Positions 18,148-27,360 are shown, numbered from the stretch's first letter. The stretch: DNA of 64,000 nucleotides from Bacillus sp. ISL-37 (GCF_018613315.1 NZ_JAGGQL010000023.1:34621-98620), one strand, 5' to 3'. Numbers and translations: made by a program. The notes: generated by a model from the letters alone, not told the origin.

Positions 18148-18176
18148 CCGTCCCTGTGTAAAATATCAGGGACGGG
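18148..18176. terminator. GGGACGG-type hairpin
   Basis: CCGTCCCTG/CAGGGACGG perfect 9-bp stem with a 10-nt loop, just after the stop of 18188-18550 and upstream of the ger operon. Confidence 0.6.
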
Positions 18177-18187
18177 TCTAAAACTCT

Positions 18188-18550
18188 TTAGATTGATTTC
18201 TCGAGATTCGCGTTCATCAGTTTCTGTTTCCTTTTCCTTGCCAAAACATGAAGGATTGGCAAATATAGAGCTTTTGCGGGAATAACGATAATTTGCAGCA
18301 TGAAATAGATGACATACACCCAACCAAACCCTTCCTCGGAACGGTCCAATATCAGATCGAATTGGGTGATAAGGAAGAGCGAGAATGCCACAACCGCAAT
18401 CGGCCCAAGCACCAGCAATACTATATTGCCGAAGGTTTTCCACCCCGCATGTGATGTTGAAGGATTCGATATTCTTAATTGGAGCATACTGCAGCCGTAC
18501 CAAATGCCTCCAATAGCTGCCAAAACAAAAGCGAACAACACATGTCCCAT
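18188..18550 (-). CDS. Three-helix membrane protein of unknown function
   Basis: 120 aa. Membrane helices at the N-terminus (LFAFVLAAIGGIWYG), the middle (FGNIVLLVLGPIAVVAFSLFLI) and after residue 78 (WVYVIYFMLQIIVIPAKALYLPIL), with a basic C-terminus. ATG follows AGGAGG. Family not recognised. Confidence 0.7.
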   Translation of the reverse strand: MGHVLFAFVLAAIGGIWYGCSMLQLRISNPSTSHAGWKTFGNIVLLVLGPIAVVAFSLFLITQFDLILDRSEEGFGWVYVIYFMLQIIVIPAKALYLPILHVLARKRKQKLMNANLEKSI

Positions 18551-18679
18551 CTCCCTGCCTCCTGTTGATATAAATGATTTCTGAAGATAAAAGTCTTGGT
18601 CATTCGATATATAGCAATTTATATGACAACGAAAATCGGGCTGTAAATTGTAAACTGCTCAATGACTTGCCAAAACAAA

Positions 18680-18961
18680 TCAAATAAAAAAGCCGCTAAT
18701 TATAGTATAAGTAATAATCCCCAGGAAAAGTAATGGAGGCAATGCACTAATGATCAACCCAAACTTCGCACCTCTTTTAGTAAAAGAGAGAACAGCACCC
18801 ACTAGCCATATTAAAATAAACACGAGGAATCCAGGGTCAACAAAATAGTCATCACCAAAGTTTTCACCAATTGCCCCTGCTGCCATAAAAATACTGATTG
18901 GTATCGTAATAGCGCCCATTATGACTAAATGTATGATTCTAAATATCTTAAATCTCAACAC
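18680..18961 (-). CDS. Small hydrophobic membrane protein of unknown function
   Basis: 93 aa, three predicted membrane helices separated by short loops (DDYFVDPG and KRGAK). GTG at 18961 (or TTG at 18958) follows GGGAGGG. No family recognised. Confidence 0.65.
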   Translation of the reverse strand: MLRFKIFRIIHLVIMGAITIPISIFMAAGAIGENFGDDYFVDPGFLVFILIWLVGAVLSFTKRGAKFGLIISALPPLLFLGIITYTIISGFFI

Positions 18962-19098
18962 AATCCCTCCCTAGAATAAATTTTACCATAAAAATCCAAT
19001 ATCAACAGTTGCATGTTTGATTTTCATAGAGGAAAAATGGACTGATTGCTCGAATACATTTACATAATATTCCTTAAGTATGAAAGCGAGGCATACAT

Positions 19099-19503
19099 AT
19101 GATTGAACTTAAAAATCAATCAAATCAGTTTGCACTCATGCATGACGAATTTCTGGATGATTGGAATAAGGCTATGGCATCAGGCGACACTTCAGATTTA
19201 GATCGGATGACAGAAGATTATTATGTTGCTTTCTTCAGAGACGCCAAGGAAAAACCTGCCTTTTTCACCAAACAGGAGTCCATAGATGGCTTGAACCAAT
19301 CTGTCATGCATTTTCTTGGATGTCAGAAGCGCTTTGACAACCGGGTGATCCGTCTGCGTAACGATGAAAACGCCGTGGTCTATTATGAACAGCTGATTAT
19401 TAAAAATGAAGATGTATTGGCGCGGCTGTTTACGATTGAAAATTGGCAGCTGATCGAGGGAAAATGGATGATCGTCAGGGAAATTGAAGAGTCCATACAT
19501 TAA
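19099..19503 (+). CDS. NTF2/SnoaL-like (DUF4440-type) protein
   Basis: 134-aa soluble protein with the cone-fold pattern: an N-terminal helix (LMHDEFLDDWNKAMASGDTSDLDRM), then strands ending in VVYYEQLIIKNEDVLARLFTIENWQLIEGKWMIVREIEESIH. Such proteins are often enzymes or ligand binders of unknown substrate. The family call rests on pattern only. Confidence 0.6.
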   Translation: MIELKNQSNQFALMHDEFLDDWNKAMASGDTSDLDRMTEDYYVAFFRDAKEKPAFFTKQESIDGLNQSVMHFLGCQKRFDNRVIRLRNDENAVVYYEQLIIKNEDVLARLFTIENWQLIEGKWMIVREIEESIH

Positions 19504-19530
19504 TTCTTCAGGGAATTGACCAGAAAATAG

Positions 19531-19592
19531 AGGACGGTTCCCTAGTTCCACAATTCTTTACGAATTATGAAACGCTGGAACCGTCCCTTTTA
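19531..19592. terminator. Convergent-gene hairpin with GGACGG arms
   Basis: GGACGGTTCC (19532-19541) pairs with GGAACCGTCC (19577-19586), then TTTT. It serves the convergent genes at 19503 and 19599. Confidence 0.6.
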
Positions 19593-19598
19593 ACCGAT

Positions 19599-20312
19599 TT
19601 ATTTTCCCATTTTAAATGTAACTTCACCAACACCTAAGTCTGCATCCAAATCAATTTTCACTTTTGCATCTTCGTAGGCTTCATTTACATAAACTCCGTC
19701 TCCTTTTGAAATTAAGTTTTCGAAGGATGATGAGCCTATGCCTTTTTGGGCGTGTACTCTTACTCCTGTATCTTTTGGAAGAATCACGGTCATCTTTCCT
19801 ACTCCCGATGAAATCCGTGCATCAAAGCTTTCTTGCCAATCTCCTCCGAGATCCACGGTTATATCACCAACACCTGCGTTCACTTCAAGATTGGAAAGTT
19901 GAATTCCTTTCAAGTCCAGATTGGTGTCTGATGCTCCTGCATTGACGACAAGGTCCACTGGAACATCTTCGTTGATTTTCAGGTCCCATTCATTCTTCAT
20001 CTTTCCAAATTTAAAATGGTCTGGCTGAGCAATCTCCACTTTGCCAACTTTCCCGTTTAGATCATATGAGACTTCAGGTTTCATTTTTTCAGGTTCATAG
20101 ATTGCGTTGCCATTCACCCATTCATCTGCACCGCCCGCAACATCCATTTTCCCGGCACCAAAATTCAAAACAACCTCAAGCTCCTTTGCCCGATCCTTCT
20201 CAACAACGATTTCATCATCACTTTTGTTATTAGCCAGAATTGTGTTATTACACCCGGACAATATTAAAACAGCGGATAGCGCCGCCAAACCAAAACTGAT
20301 CACTTTTTTCAT
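19599..20312 (-). CDS. Toast-rack (DUF2154/LiaF-like C-terminal fold) lipoprotein
   Basis: 237 aa; signal peptide with lipobox LILSGC, so likely a surface lipoprotein. The body is a repetitive beta-helical toast-rack: VVLNFGAGKMDVAGG, LVVNAGASDTNLDLKG, LEVNAGVGDITVDLGG, ISSGVGKMTVILP, DLGVGEVTFKMGK recur about every 20-25 residues. This fold is found in LiaF-type cell-envelope stress sensors. A role in envelope stress is an inference. ATG after GGAGG. Confidence 0.8.
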   Translation of the reverse strand: MKKVISFGLAALSAVLILSGCNNTILANNKSDDEIVVEKDRAKELEVVLNFGAGKMDVAGGADEWVNGNAIYEPEKMKPEVSYDLNGKVGKVEIAQPDHFKFGKMKNEWDLKINEDVPVDLVVNAGASDTNLDLKGIQLSNLEVNAGVGDITVDLGGDWQESFDARISSGVGKMTVILPKDTGVRVHAQKGIGSSSFENLISKGDGVYVNEAYEDAKVKIDLDADLGVGEVTFKMGK

Positions 20313-20554
20313 TTTTATTTCGCCTCCAATTGATTATAAATTAATCATAAGGCACTCCCCCGCTTCCTTTAACCGGCTGTGGCTTTAACTTAGAATCAGC
20401 CTTGAGACCTATATATGGAATATAATGGAACAAACTGACGATATACCACCAAAACAATGGATAGATGGTATGACGGTACCGCCAACACATCGGAATGTTT
20501 ATCTCCTTGCTCAGAGGCTAAATGTAGTTATGCACTTTCGTGAAGAGGAATAAT

Positions 20555-21313
20555 ATGAATAAAACTACTAAAATGAAGGCTGGGATGAGAATGGGACGTT
20601 TTTTCTTGAATCTGACTGCCACGGTGCTCGTGGTGCTGGTCAATGCGCTTGCAAATATCCTTCCGATCAACGGGCAGACGACGGGGGAAATTTCAAATAG
20701 ACTGGATGTGTTGTTTACTCCGGCTGGATATGTTTTTGGGATATGGGGATTGATTTATTTTTTATTGTTTATTTGGACAATCAGGCAGTTTCCTGCTTCA
20801 AGGAGGAATTTGCCGGTTTACCAAAAGTCCACTCCGCTATATGTACTAAGCTCTGTCCTTAATATCGCCTGGATCCTTTTATGGCATTACGAGTTTTTCC
20901 TGCTAACGGTATTGGTGATGATTGGTTTGCTGTCGACCCTCATCAGGCTTTATCAACTCATCAAAAATGAAGACCATTCATTGTGGGATCTTCTTCCCTT
21001 TTCTGTCTACCTCGGCTGGATCAGCGTCGCCACTATTGCCAATATCAGCTATTACTTGAAGGATATAGGTTGGAATGGTTTCGGCCTTTCGGATGTCACC
21101 TGGACGCTGATCATGCTCGTGATCGCCACACTCCTGGCTTTTTATTTTCACAGGAAAAATGACGATCGTATCTATCCGCTCGTATTCGTCTGGGCCTTTA
21201 TCGGAATCGGTGTGAAAAATGCTGCCTCCCACCCGACAGTCAGCACCACTTCCTATGTCCTGTCCGCAATCATTTTGGTCCTGATTTTCTTCAGGCTGTT
21301 TAGGAAGCACTGA
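20555..21313 (+). CDS. TspO/MBR-like tryptophan-rich sensory protein (long form)
   Basis: 252 aa integral membrane protein with about eight helices. TPAGYVFGIWGLIYFLLFIWT is the TspO signature region, and VLNIAWILLWHYEFFLLTVLVMIGLL follows in family order. TspO proteins bind porphyrins and are implicated in stress responses; the longer Bacillus form is less studied. ATG 20555 has AAGAGG upstream; GTG 20540 is the longer option. Confidence 0.75.
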   Translation: MNKTTKMKAGMRMGRFFLNLTATVLVVLVNALANILPINGQTTGEISNRLDVLFTPAGYVFGIWGLIYFLLFIWTIRQFPASRRNLPVYQKSTPLYVLSSVLNIAWILLWHYEFFLLTVLVMIGLLSTLIRLYQLIKNEDHSLWDLLPFSVYLGWISVATIANISYYLKDIGWNGFGLSDVTWTLIMLVIATLLAFYFHRKNDDRIYPLVFVWAFIGIGVKNAASHPTVSTTSYVLSAIILVLIFFRLFRKH

Positions 21314-21622
21314 CTTCGGACAGCTCTTATGCCAGTTTGGGAATCCGAAAGCAATACTTATGGCAATAGCACCAGCACGTCGAAAATTGCTGAGGATTCC
21401 TTTGATCATGTTTGAGGCCGGATATGCTCGTAAAATCCGGCACCCCTAGTTCTGTTTGACTTACCAAAATCATTACTGATAAGATAACTTTGACTGATCA
21501 CATGTGATTATAACGCATGACTTTTGGCGACATAATCTATCGATCAATAAACCGTAACCTCACCAATGCACATCTTCAGTCAACGAAGGTGTTTTTTATT
21601 TTTCCAACCGCGGAGGCCTATC
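21314..21622. other. Intergenic region without a supported gene
   Basis: Between the TspO-like gene and yibE/F. A GCCGGAT...ATCCGGC inverted repeat near 21418-21442 could be a terminator. Both strands hold short frames with plausible residues but no ribosome site, so no gene is called. Confidence 0.5.
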
Positions 21623-22753
21623 TTGAATCCATTCAGCAACTTACTTAAAAAGAAGCAATTGCTTTTCCTATCCCTTTTTGTCCTATTCATTGTGGGGACC
21701 ATTGTCTTTGTCCATAACAATCATTTCCTGTATGATCGCACGATTGTAAAGGTACTGGAGACAGAAGTCGTTGAAAAGACAGAAGTGATACATCCGCTCG
21801 ATAATATAGACCCTCTATACACCCAGCAGTTAACTGCGGAAATAAAAAATGGCCAAGAGAAGGGCAAACTCATTTATTTGGTGAATGAATTCTCTACTTC
21901 GAAAGGGTACGACCATGAATTTGAGGCTGGGGACGAATTATTTGTCGATCTTGATTCGGCCAGAACAGATACAGGAGAATTACAGGGTACCATCAAAGAC
22001 GTGAAACGCGATAAATACCTTATGTATGTGGCATGGGTGTTTGTTCTTGTGTTATTGATGGTCGGCAGGAAGCAAGGGCTGTTGTCTATTGTAAGCCTGG
22101 TCATCAATGCCCTTTTGCTTTCCTTTGCTTTGGATGTGTATCTGAATAACGCTAACCGGAGCCTATTACTGATCTGCAGTATCGCTGCAGTTCTTTTTAC
22201 CGTGATTTCCTTATTGCTCGTGAATGGCTTTAATGAAAAAACTTATGCTGCCATCATCGCAACCCTCCTGGGGACTTTCGCCTCCCTGTTCATCGTCTGG
22301 GTGGTCCTATGGGGGACCTCGGAAAAAGGGCTTCGCTACGAAGAACTGCAATTTATAACCCGGCCGTATCAGGTGGTGTTTCTCGCTGGCCTGTTCCTTG
22401 GATCCCTTGGAGCGATCATGGATGTCTCGATTACGATGTCTTCTTCTATGTTCCATATGTTTGAAAAGAACAACAACATACCTGTTAAATCACTGATGAA
22501 ATCCGGAATGGAAATCGGCAAAGACATCATGGGAACGATGACGAATATTCTGTTCTTCGTCTATGTCAGCGGTTCGATCCCGATCCTGATTCTTTATTTT
22601 AAAAATGGCTCTCCATTGGGCTTTGCTCTTTCCATGAACCTTTCGCTGGAAATGGCCCGGGCATTGGCAGGCGGGATTGGAATCGTTTTGACCATTCCAA
22701 TCGGCCTCTATGTGACAATCTTTTTCATCAATAGAAAGAGGGCTGGACTATGA
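21623..22753 (+). CDS. YibE/F family membrane protein (first of pair)
   Basis: 376 aa. One N-terminal membrane helix, an extracytoplasmic domain (KVLETEVVEKTEVIHPL..., ELFVDLDSARTDTGELQGTIKDVKRD), then seven membrane helices, the YibE/F architecture (putative transporter; substrate unknown). GAIMDVSITMSSSMFHM and GKDIMGTMTNILFFVY are the conserved segments. TTG 21623 is chosen from GGAGG at 21612-21616, removing 19 codons. Its stop overlaps the next gene by ATGA. Confidence 0.88.
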   Translation: MNPFSNLLKKKQLLFLSLFVLFIVGTIVFVHNNHFLYDRTIVKVLETEVVEKTEVIHPLDNIDPLYTQQLTAEIKNGQEKGKLIYLVNEFSTSKGYDHEFEAGDELFVDLDSARTDTGELQGTIKDVKRDKYLMYVAWVFVLVLLMVGRKQGLLSIVSLVINALLLSFALDVYLNNANRSLLLICSIAAVLFTVISLLLVNGFNEKTYAAIIATLLGTFASLFIVWVVLWGTSEKGLRYEELQFITRPYQVVFLAGLFLGSLGAIMDVSITMSSSMFHMFEKNNNIPVKSLMKSGMEIGKDIMGTMTNILFFVYVSGSIPILILYFKNGSPLGFALSMNLSLEMARALAGGIGIVLTIPIGLYVTIFFINRKRAGL

Positions 22754-23505
22754 ACGCTCTAGTTGTGTTGGCTGCCATTTTATTCATCTTGATGGCCCTG
22801 ATTGGAAGAGGCAAAGGTGTTCGGTCTTTTTTAGCGATTTTCTTCAATTTCAGCGTGATCTTCATCGCCATCATTTTCATGAACGACCCAAATGCAAATC
22901 CGATCATTATCACTTTAGTCGCCTGTATTTTCATCAGCGTCATCAACCTGTTCTACATTAACGAATTGAACAGTACAACAAAAACTGCTTTCATTTCAAC
23001 GGTAATTTCAACGATTGTTCTGCTTTTGTTTATTTTTATCATTGCGGACCGGGCAAGAATCCAGGGCTTTGGTGAAGAAGAAATCCAGGAGCTTGGCATG
23101 TTCTCCCTTCATATTGGAGTCGACTTCGTTAAAATTGCCGTATCGGTCATCATCATGAGCACGATTGGCGCGATCACGGATGCTGCTATTGCGATTTCCT
23201 CTCCGATGCGCGAGATTCATTATCATAACCCGGGTATCACCAGACAGGGTTTATTCAAGTCCGGACTGAGCATCGGCAGAGATATATTAGGAACGAGCAC
23301 CAATACGTTGTTTTTCGCCTTCTTCGGAAGTTATCTCGCCCTGCTGATCTGGTTCAAAGACTTGTCCTATTCAGCAGGAGAAATCATCAACTCGAAAATC
23401 TTCAGCGCAGAGATGATCACGATCCTCTGTGCCGGAATTGGCGTAACACTTGTGATCCCGATTACTTCCTGGATCACGGCCTATTTTTTAGTTGCCAGAA
23501 AGTGA
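22750..23505 (+). CDS. YibE/F family membrane protein (second of pair)
   Basis: 251 aa, about seven membrane helices, paralogous to the preceding gene and without the extracytoplasmic domain. GAITDAAIAISSPMREI and GRDILGTSTNTLFFAFFG match the same two family motifs. It starts in an ATGA overlap with the first gene, so the two are translationally coupled and probably form one transporter complex. Confidence 0.88.
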   Translation: MNALVVLAAILFILMALIGRGKGVRSFLAIFFNFSVIFIAIIFMNDPNANPIIITLVACIFISVINLFYINELNSTTKTAFISTVISTIVLLLFIFIIADRARIQGFGEEEIQELGMFSLHIGVDFVKIAVSVIIMSTIGAITDAAIAISSPMREIHYHNPGITRQGLFKSGLSIGRDILGTSTNTLFFAFFGSYLALLIWFKDLSYSAGEIINSKIFSAEMITILCAGIGVTLVIPITSWITAYFLVARK

Positions 23506-23521
23506 AGCATGGGGACGGCTC

Positions 23522-23566
23522 TAAAAAAGCACCTTGATTGCTAGATAAAGCTAACAATCAAGGTGC
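23522..23566. terminator. Bidirectional terminator between yibE/F pair and 23596 gene
   Basis: GCACCTTGATTG/CAATCAAGGTGC 12-bp stem with a T6 tract on the minus strand. Confidence 0.8.
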
Positions 23567-23595
23567 GCCCACACTTATTGAAATCTATCAATAAC

Positions 23596-23847
23596 CTAGG
23601 GAGTAATCGTAATATGCGGCTTGCTAAAGTGGCTTGTTCCCCCGCTGCCGACCAGAACATACCCATTCTTTGGGAACAACACTGTCCTAGTTGAACCATC
23701 AGAAAGGATCAAGTCTACTCTTGCTTTATTCTTCAAAGCTGTATATTTCACATAGCCAGATTTCGTCACTGTTGTCTTCCAGTCATCATCAAACTCCGCT
23801 CGTAACACCCTGTTTGAATAGGTCTGGTTTGTTTTTGCTTGCTTCAT
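23596..23847 (-). CDS. Small hypothetical protein (83 aa)
   Basis: Soluble, beta-rich (LRAEFDDDWKTTVTKSGYVKYTAL, VDLILSDGSTRTVLFPKNGYVLVG). ATG after AGGAGG at good spacing. Single gene with its own terminator. Family not recognised. Confidence 0.65.
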   Translation of the reverse strand: MKQAKTNQTYSNRVLRAEFDDDWKTTVTKSGYVKYTALKNKARVDLILSDGSTRTVLFPKNGYVLVGSGGTSHFSKPHITITP

Positions 23848-24020
23848 TCTTGCCTAACCTCCTTACACGAAGACACTCCCAATATTCTATTCACGATCCA
23901 AGAGTTATGTATAGACAAGAATCCACAAACTAAAAAAGCAAAGGGACGTCTAGTTCCCTTTGCTTATTTTCATATTAGATTAGATTTATAGACAGTCAGA
24001 GGTATCTTCTTAGATCCTAG

Positions 24021-24266
24021 TTAAGACTCCGGCATGATCCAAACGATTTCACGTATCCTAACAAAAAATGTGGAATCATGCTCCTTTATCACCACATGGT
24101 CTGGCTTTGCATCCATAACAATTCCACTAACTGAACCTCGCGTCGTATCCAGGACGACTCTTTTTCCAATAAGATTGCGAAGTTCAGAATAGACATACGG
24201 TTCAACGACAACCACGTTCATTGGCCCATTTTGCGCTCCTTGTGAATACATTCCATTAGGCATCAT
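24021..24266 (-). CDS. YuzF-like DUF2642 protein
   Basis: About 81 aa. YVYSELRNLIGKRVVLDTTRGSVSGIVMDAKPDHVVI resembles the Sm-like/beta-barrel DUF2642 core found in spore-coat-associated Bacillus proteins (YuzF, and a domain of CotO/CotA neighbours). The function is not established. ATG 24266 follows GGAGGAG. Confidence 0.7.
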   Translation of the reverse strand: MMPNGMYSQGAQNGPMNVVVVEPYVYSELRNLIGKRVVLDTTRGSVSGIVMDAKPDHVVIKEHDSTFFVRIREIVWIMPES

Positions 24267-24347
24267 AATAATTCTCTCCTCCAGGCAGGTCACATTTCAC
24301 CTGATTATACTATGAGCACTTCGCCCGGCTTGTTCCCTTAAAACACA

Positions 24348-24373
24348 AAGGGACGGCTCGCCCGTCCCTTTAA
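24348..24373. terminator. GGGACGG-type terminator hairpin
   Basis: AAAGGGACGG-CTCGC-CCGTCCCTTT, nearly perfect 10-bp stem, downstream of the 24405 gene on the minus strand. Confidence 0.7.
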
Positions 24374-24404
24374 GTCCCAGTTCCGTACTATGTCTGGGGC
24401 TAGC

Positions 24405-24608
24405 TTATTTCATCTTTTTTAATCTTTTCCTATGATTCACATCTATAACAAGATCTCCAACACCCATGGCAATCAATCCATTTAGCAAACCGAATACTGG
24501 AATGACCAAATCTTCACCGCTATTTGAAAAAAGAGAAATAATAAGAATAACAATACTAAAGAAAACGAAAGCCAACCCTAGTAAATATAACGTTCGACCA
24601 ACAAACAA
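24405..24608 (-). CDS. Two-helix membrane protein (67 aa)
   Basis: Two hydrophobic helices (LYLLGLAFVFFSIVILIISLF and VIPVFGLLNGLIAMGVGDLVI) and a basic tail. It starts at a TTG after GGGAG. Unknown function; 55 bp downstream of the next gene and possibly cotranscribed with it. Confidence 0.6.
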   Translation of the reverse strand: MFVGRTLYLLGLAFVFFSIVILIISLFSNSGEDLVIPVFGLLNGLIAMGVGDLVIDVNHRKRLKKMK

Positions 24609-24663
24609 ACAGATCCACTCCCTATATATTTCTCTAATCTTTTTGAGTTTTCACATCACTGCC

Positions 24664-24963
24664 TCACGGGTTCTCCCGCTCACCATCTTCTTGCTTGTCT
24701 GTCTCTGGTTTTTTCTTCCAGTTTTTCGGGTTAAGAGCAGTTCGTATTTTTCTCGCTGCTTCTTTACCCACCATTAAAGCGCCGACCCAGAATAAAACTT
24801 CTGCCATGACAAGAGCGCTTGTAATACTGATAGCTTTCATTTTGCCTGTAATGGGCAAAAAGGGAATTCCCAGGGGCATCACCCAAACGATAAAAGATGA
24901 TATGATCAGGATCATTCCTATTCTATATACCAAAGGTTTGGTTGCTTTTGATTTTGTCTCCAT
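24664..24963 (-). CDS. Small two-to-three-helix membrane protein (transporter-suffix-like)
   Basis: About 99 aa; helices at MILIISSFIVWVMPLGIPFLP and ITSALVMAEVLFWVGALMVG, then a charged tail KIRTALNPKNWKKKPETDKQ. This pattern resembles the short 'transporter suffix domain' proteins of Bacillales. ATG 24963 has GGAGG 5 nt upstream; the ATG at 24975 overlaps that site. Confidence 0.6.
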   Translation of the reverse strand: METKSKATKPLVYRIGMILIISSFIVWVMPLGIPFLPITGKMKAISITSALVMAEVLFWVGALMVGKEAARKIRTALNPKNWKKKPETDKQEDGERENP

Positions 24964-25073
24964 CATTTCCTCCATCCTGATTCATTACATCTAAGTCTTT
25001 ACCCAATATTTTAGCAAAATCCGTTGCGATACACTCATAAAATCAAAAAACACCGTCCTCATGTCCCACAACG

Positions 25074-25106
25074 CAAAAAGGAAGCATGAGATTGGTCTCT
25101 GCTTCC
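25074..25106 (-). terminator. Terminator of the 25114-25467 gene
   Basis: GGAAGCAGAGA...TCTCATGCTTCC on the minus strand, then T5. Confidence 0.75.
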
Positions 25107-25113
25107 TTCTTTG

Positions 25114-25467
25114 CTAGAATATATCCTTGAAGAGGTTTTTTACAAAGTTAATAAATGATCTATGAAAGGGTTGGCTTGATGGTGTCTTTACGGTTTCATT
25201 CCTTGAAGCCAAAGTTTCATTGGGGAATCCATTAATTAATGCATTTGCTCGAGTAGTAGATGGTATTTTATGTTCTCCATTATTAAGAGAGTTTACTGAT
25301 GTTATTCGCTCAATTGAGTTGCCTCTATCATTCGGCTTTTGCTTCTTGTTGCTTCCATTACAATTGCAATCAGAAGAATTCCGACTTTTAACCATCCTTC
25401 CTCTGAGGACACGTTTTTTTGCATTATGATTGTTTCTTGCGGAGTTAGGTGAGTTTGCTTTTTTCAC
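25114..25467 (-). CDS. Asn/Ser-rich hypothetical protein, possible spore-surface partner
   Basis: 117 aa, strongly hydrophilic and low complexity (NSPNSARNNHNAKKRVLRGR, SSDCNCNGSNKKQKPNDRGN) with an amphipathic end (FHRSFINFVKNLFKDIF). GTG start after AAGGAGGGTG, one of the best ribosome sites here, argues that it is real. It lies 40 bp after the Cys-rich gene on the same strand. No family recognised; spore coat or exosporium is an inference from composition. Confidence 0.6.
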   Translation of the reverse strand: MKKANSPNSARNNHNAKKRVLRGRMVKSRNSSDCNCNGSNKKQKPNDRGNSIERITSVNSLNNGEHKIPSTTRANALINGFPNETLASRNETVKTPSSQPFHRSFINFVKNLFKDIF

Positions 25468-25510
25468 TTTTCACCCTCCTTAACATAACTGAAAATCATT
25501 ACCAGTATTC

Positions 25511-26068
25511 TTAACATCCTGCAAAAGAAATGTCAATTCCTCCCACGACCGTAACAGTTTGACGTCCACATTGATCGATCTCCCCAAAAATCACCCCTAC
25601 AAATCCACCGCCAAATCTAAAACAATCTTCGGCACAATTATCTCTGTCGCATGTATATCCTATTACTTGGTTAACACAGACGGTTTGATCAAAACAGAGG
25701 GTACAATCACATCCAAAATTAAAATTCAAAGCCGGTTGGATCGGCACCAATCTCCCTACATTCACATGGACTCTTACACAACCGATAGCACGAACAGCAT
25801 CAAGGATCACCGGGCAAGTTAACTCTCCTCCACACGGATTCGCGATAGTAGCATCTACTTCCACATTTTCAAGCATGCACGCTAAATCACTAGCATCCGA
25901 GCAAAGACTAAAGTTATCAAAGCCATCGAATTCAAAAGTAAATCCATCCGGGACGGTTACCGTCTTACAAAACTCAATTTGGTTGTCGCAGCCTTCTTGC
26001 TGTAACCTAACAGGTTCGTCAATGACTTTACCCGCACTGTTAAAATAAATCATTTTGGTCTCTGACAT
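25511..26068 (-). CDS. Cys-rich beta protein, possible spore coat/exosporium component
   Basis: About 185 aa with 16 cysteines spread along the chain (CDCTLC, CDRDNCAEDC and a terminal FAGC), no signal peptide and no membrane helix. The body is beta-rich (FTFEFDGFDNFSL, VEVDATIANPC, VRVHVNVGRLVPIQPALNFNFGC). Cys-rich proteins of this size without export signals are typical of cross-linked spore outer layers. ATG 26068 is chosen; the TTG at 26074 is closer to GGAGG. Forms a two-gene unit with 25114-25467. Family not recognised. Confidence 0.65.
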   Translation of the reverse strand: MSETKMIYFNSAGKVIDEPVRLQQEGCDNQIEFCKTVTVPDGFTFEFDGFDNFSLCSDASDLACMLENVEVDATIANPCGGELTCPVILDAVRAIGCVRVHVNVGRLVPIQPALNFNFGCDCTLCFDQTVCVNQVIGYTCDRDNCAEDCFRFGGGFVGVIFGEIDQCGRQTVTVVGGIDISFAGC

Positions 26069-26074
26069 AAACAA

Positions 26075-26820
26075 AATGCCTCCTTTTTTAAATAGCTTAC
26101 ACTCACAATCTATGTATTTTAGTATTCATTGGATTGGACAAACATCTAGACTTTTAAAAATGTATGATAGTCACGTTCGGGATTGTCATCACTTCTACAA
26201 TTTGAGAATGGCCGCATTTTTTTCTGCACACTTTTTTTTAATCTGCATGAACATAGGGGGGAATTCTTATCTCCCCTTCGAGAAACAAAAAGAGCGTGAC
26301 TTTATGGTACTGCCCCATAAATTATCGAAACAAAAAAGGTTGATTACTGTGAGACTTCGGAAAGGTCCGGCTGTCCCCATACTGCCACTTCAGGTTCATT
26401 TCAGAGAACGGGAATAATCCTATTTATTTGAAGGCAAAAATAAAAAGCATCCCGGAAGGATACTAAATTATAAACTTCAAGTGGTTGAATGATGACCTTC
26501 AACACGATGGTTGCATAATCATGTACCATATTTATTTTGTCTACCATGTATCCTGTTTGTTTATCGTTACTGTATTGCGGGCCCGCAATGCAGCAATATA
26601 TTGCTCCCACTGTTTTACATTGGCACTTAAGAGATATTTGTCTTTCAGATAATCGAAAACGGTTCAACTATACACCCCTTTTGATAGAGTTTATGTCGTG
26701 AATTAATCATGACAAGCTATCAGTAAGAAAAAACGATAAACTGCCTTTTTCATCTTGGTTATCAAGAATAGATGTTTCGCGGTATAATCCGATTAAGGAA
26801 TCTGAAAGAAAGGAAGTCGG
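26075..26820. other. Long intergenic region, no supported gene
   Basis: About 745 bp. The minus strand around 26520-26660 holds a 40-codon frame with natural-looking residues (VFDYLKDKYLLSANVKQWEQ) but with stops at both ends and no start, so it may be a gene scrap. No ribosome site supports any longer frame. Confidence 0.4.
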
Positions 26821-27351
26821 ATGATGGCAATTACTTATGAACTCCTATCTGAAGAGCAGATTAACATAGTGAAAGATCTTTGCAACGAGTTGATGGTCTA
26901 CCAGAAATCATTAGCCACAATTCGTCCGGAGCTCTTTGATAGCATGAGTTTTGAAACGCGAATGGTCCCCTCGGTTAAAAACGCGAAGGCGAGTCATCTC
27001 ATTGCCGCGATGGATGGCGATGAAATTGTCGGATACGTGTATAGCAATGTTTCCCCAAAAGAAGTTTATTCTAATGAATTTGCTACTTTTTTTGATATGG
27101 ATTCTGTAAAAGGAAATGATGTCGGCTGCCTTTCGCAGTTTTATATAAAAGAAGGATACCGCAGCATGGGCATCGGGTCGGTATTGTATCACGAATCAAA
27201 GAAATGGCTTGATTCCTTTGACGGAATTCACGACCAGTTCATCTATGTATCCAACGGAAATGATGCCGCCCTGAACTTTTACAAGAGCAAAGGTTTTAAA
27301 ATAAGCCATCAAATTTTAGATGGATTTATTACTGTTCTTAGAAATACTTAA
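26821..27351 (+). CDS. GNAT family N-acetyltransferase
   Basis: 176 aa. DVGCLSQFYIKEGYRSMGIGSVLYHESKKWL contains the acetyl-CoA loop (YRSMGIG), and YVSNGNDAALNFYKSKGFKISHQ the terminal strand-helix. Residues 20-60 are longer than in minimal GNATs. Substrate unknown. Start at tandem ATGATG after GAAAGGAAG. Confidence 0.85.
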   Translation: MMAITYELLSEEQINIVKDLCNELMVYQKSLATIRPELFDSMSFETRMVPSVKNAKASHLIAAMDGDEIVGYVYSNVSPKEVYSNEFATFFDMDSVKGNDVGCLSQFYIKEGYRSMGIGSVLYHESKKWLDSFDGIHDQFIYVSNGNDAALNFYKSKGFKISHQILDGFITVLRNT

Positions 27352-27360
27352 ATGATAGAT

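Noticed and set aside
18135..18503. 122-aa minus-strand frame overlapping the 18188-18550 gene
   Set aside because: The 18188-18550 frame has AGGAGG before its ATG and clear membrane helices; the other is its shifted shadow.
21314..21409. Short frames on both strands after the TspO-like gene
   Set aside because: Natural-looking residues but no ribosome site and no completed domain; left as unassigned intergenic sequence.
26055..26417. 120-aa plus-strand frame
   Set aside because: Starts inside the leader of the Cys-rich gene on the opposite strand, lacks a ribosome site and has unlikely composition.
26401..26667. 88-aa minus-strand frame
   Set aside because: No ribosome site, no family resemblance, and another frame of the same strand looks equally protein-like; not enough to call a gene.
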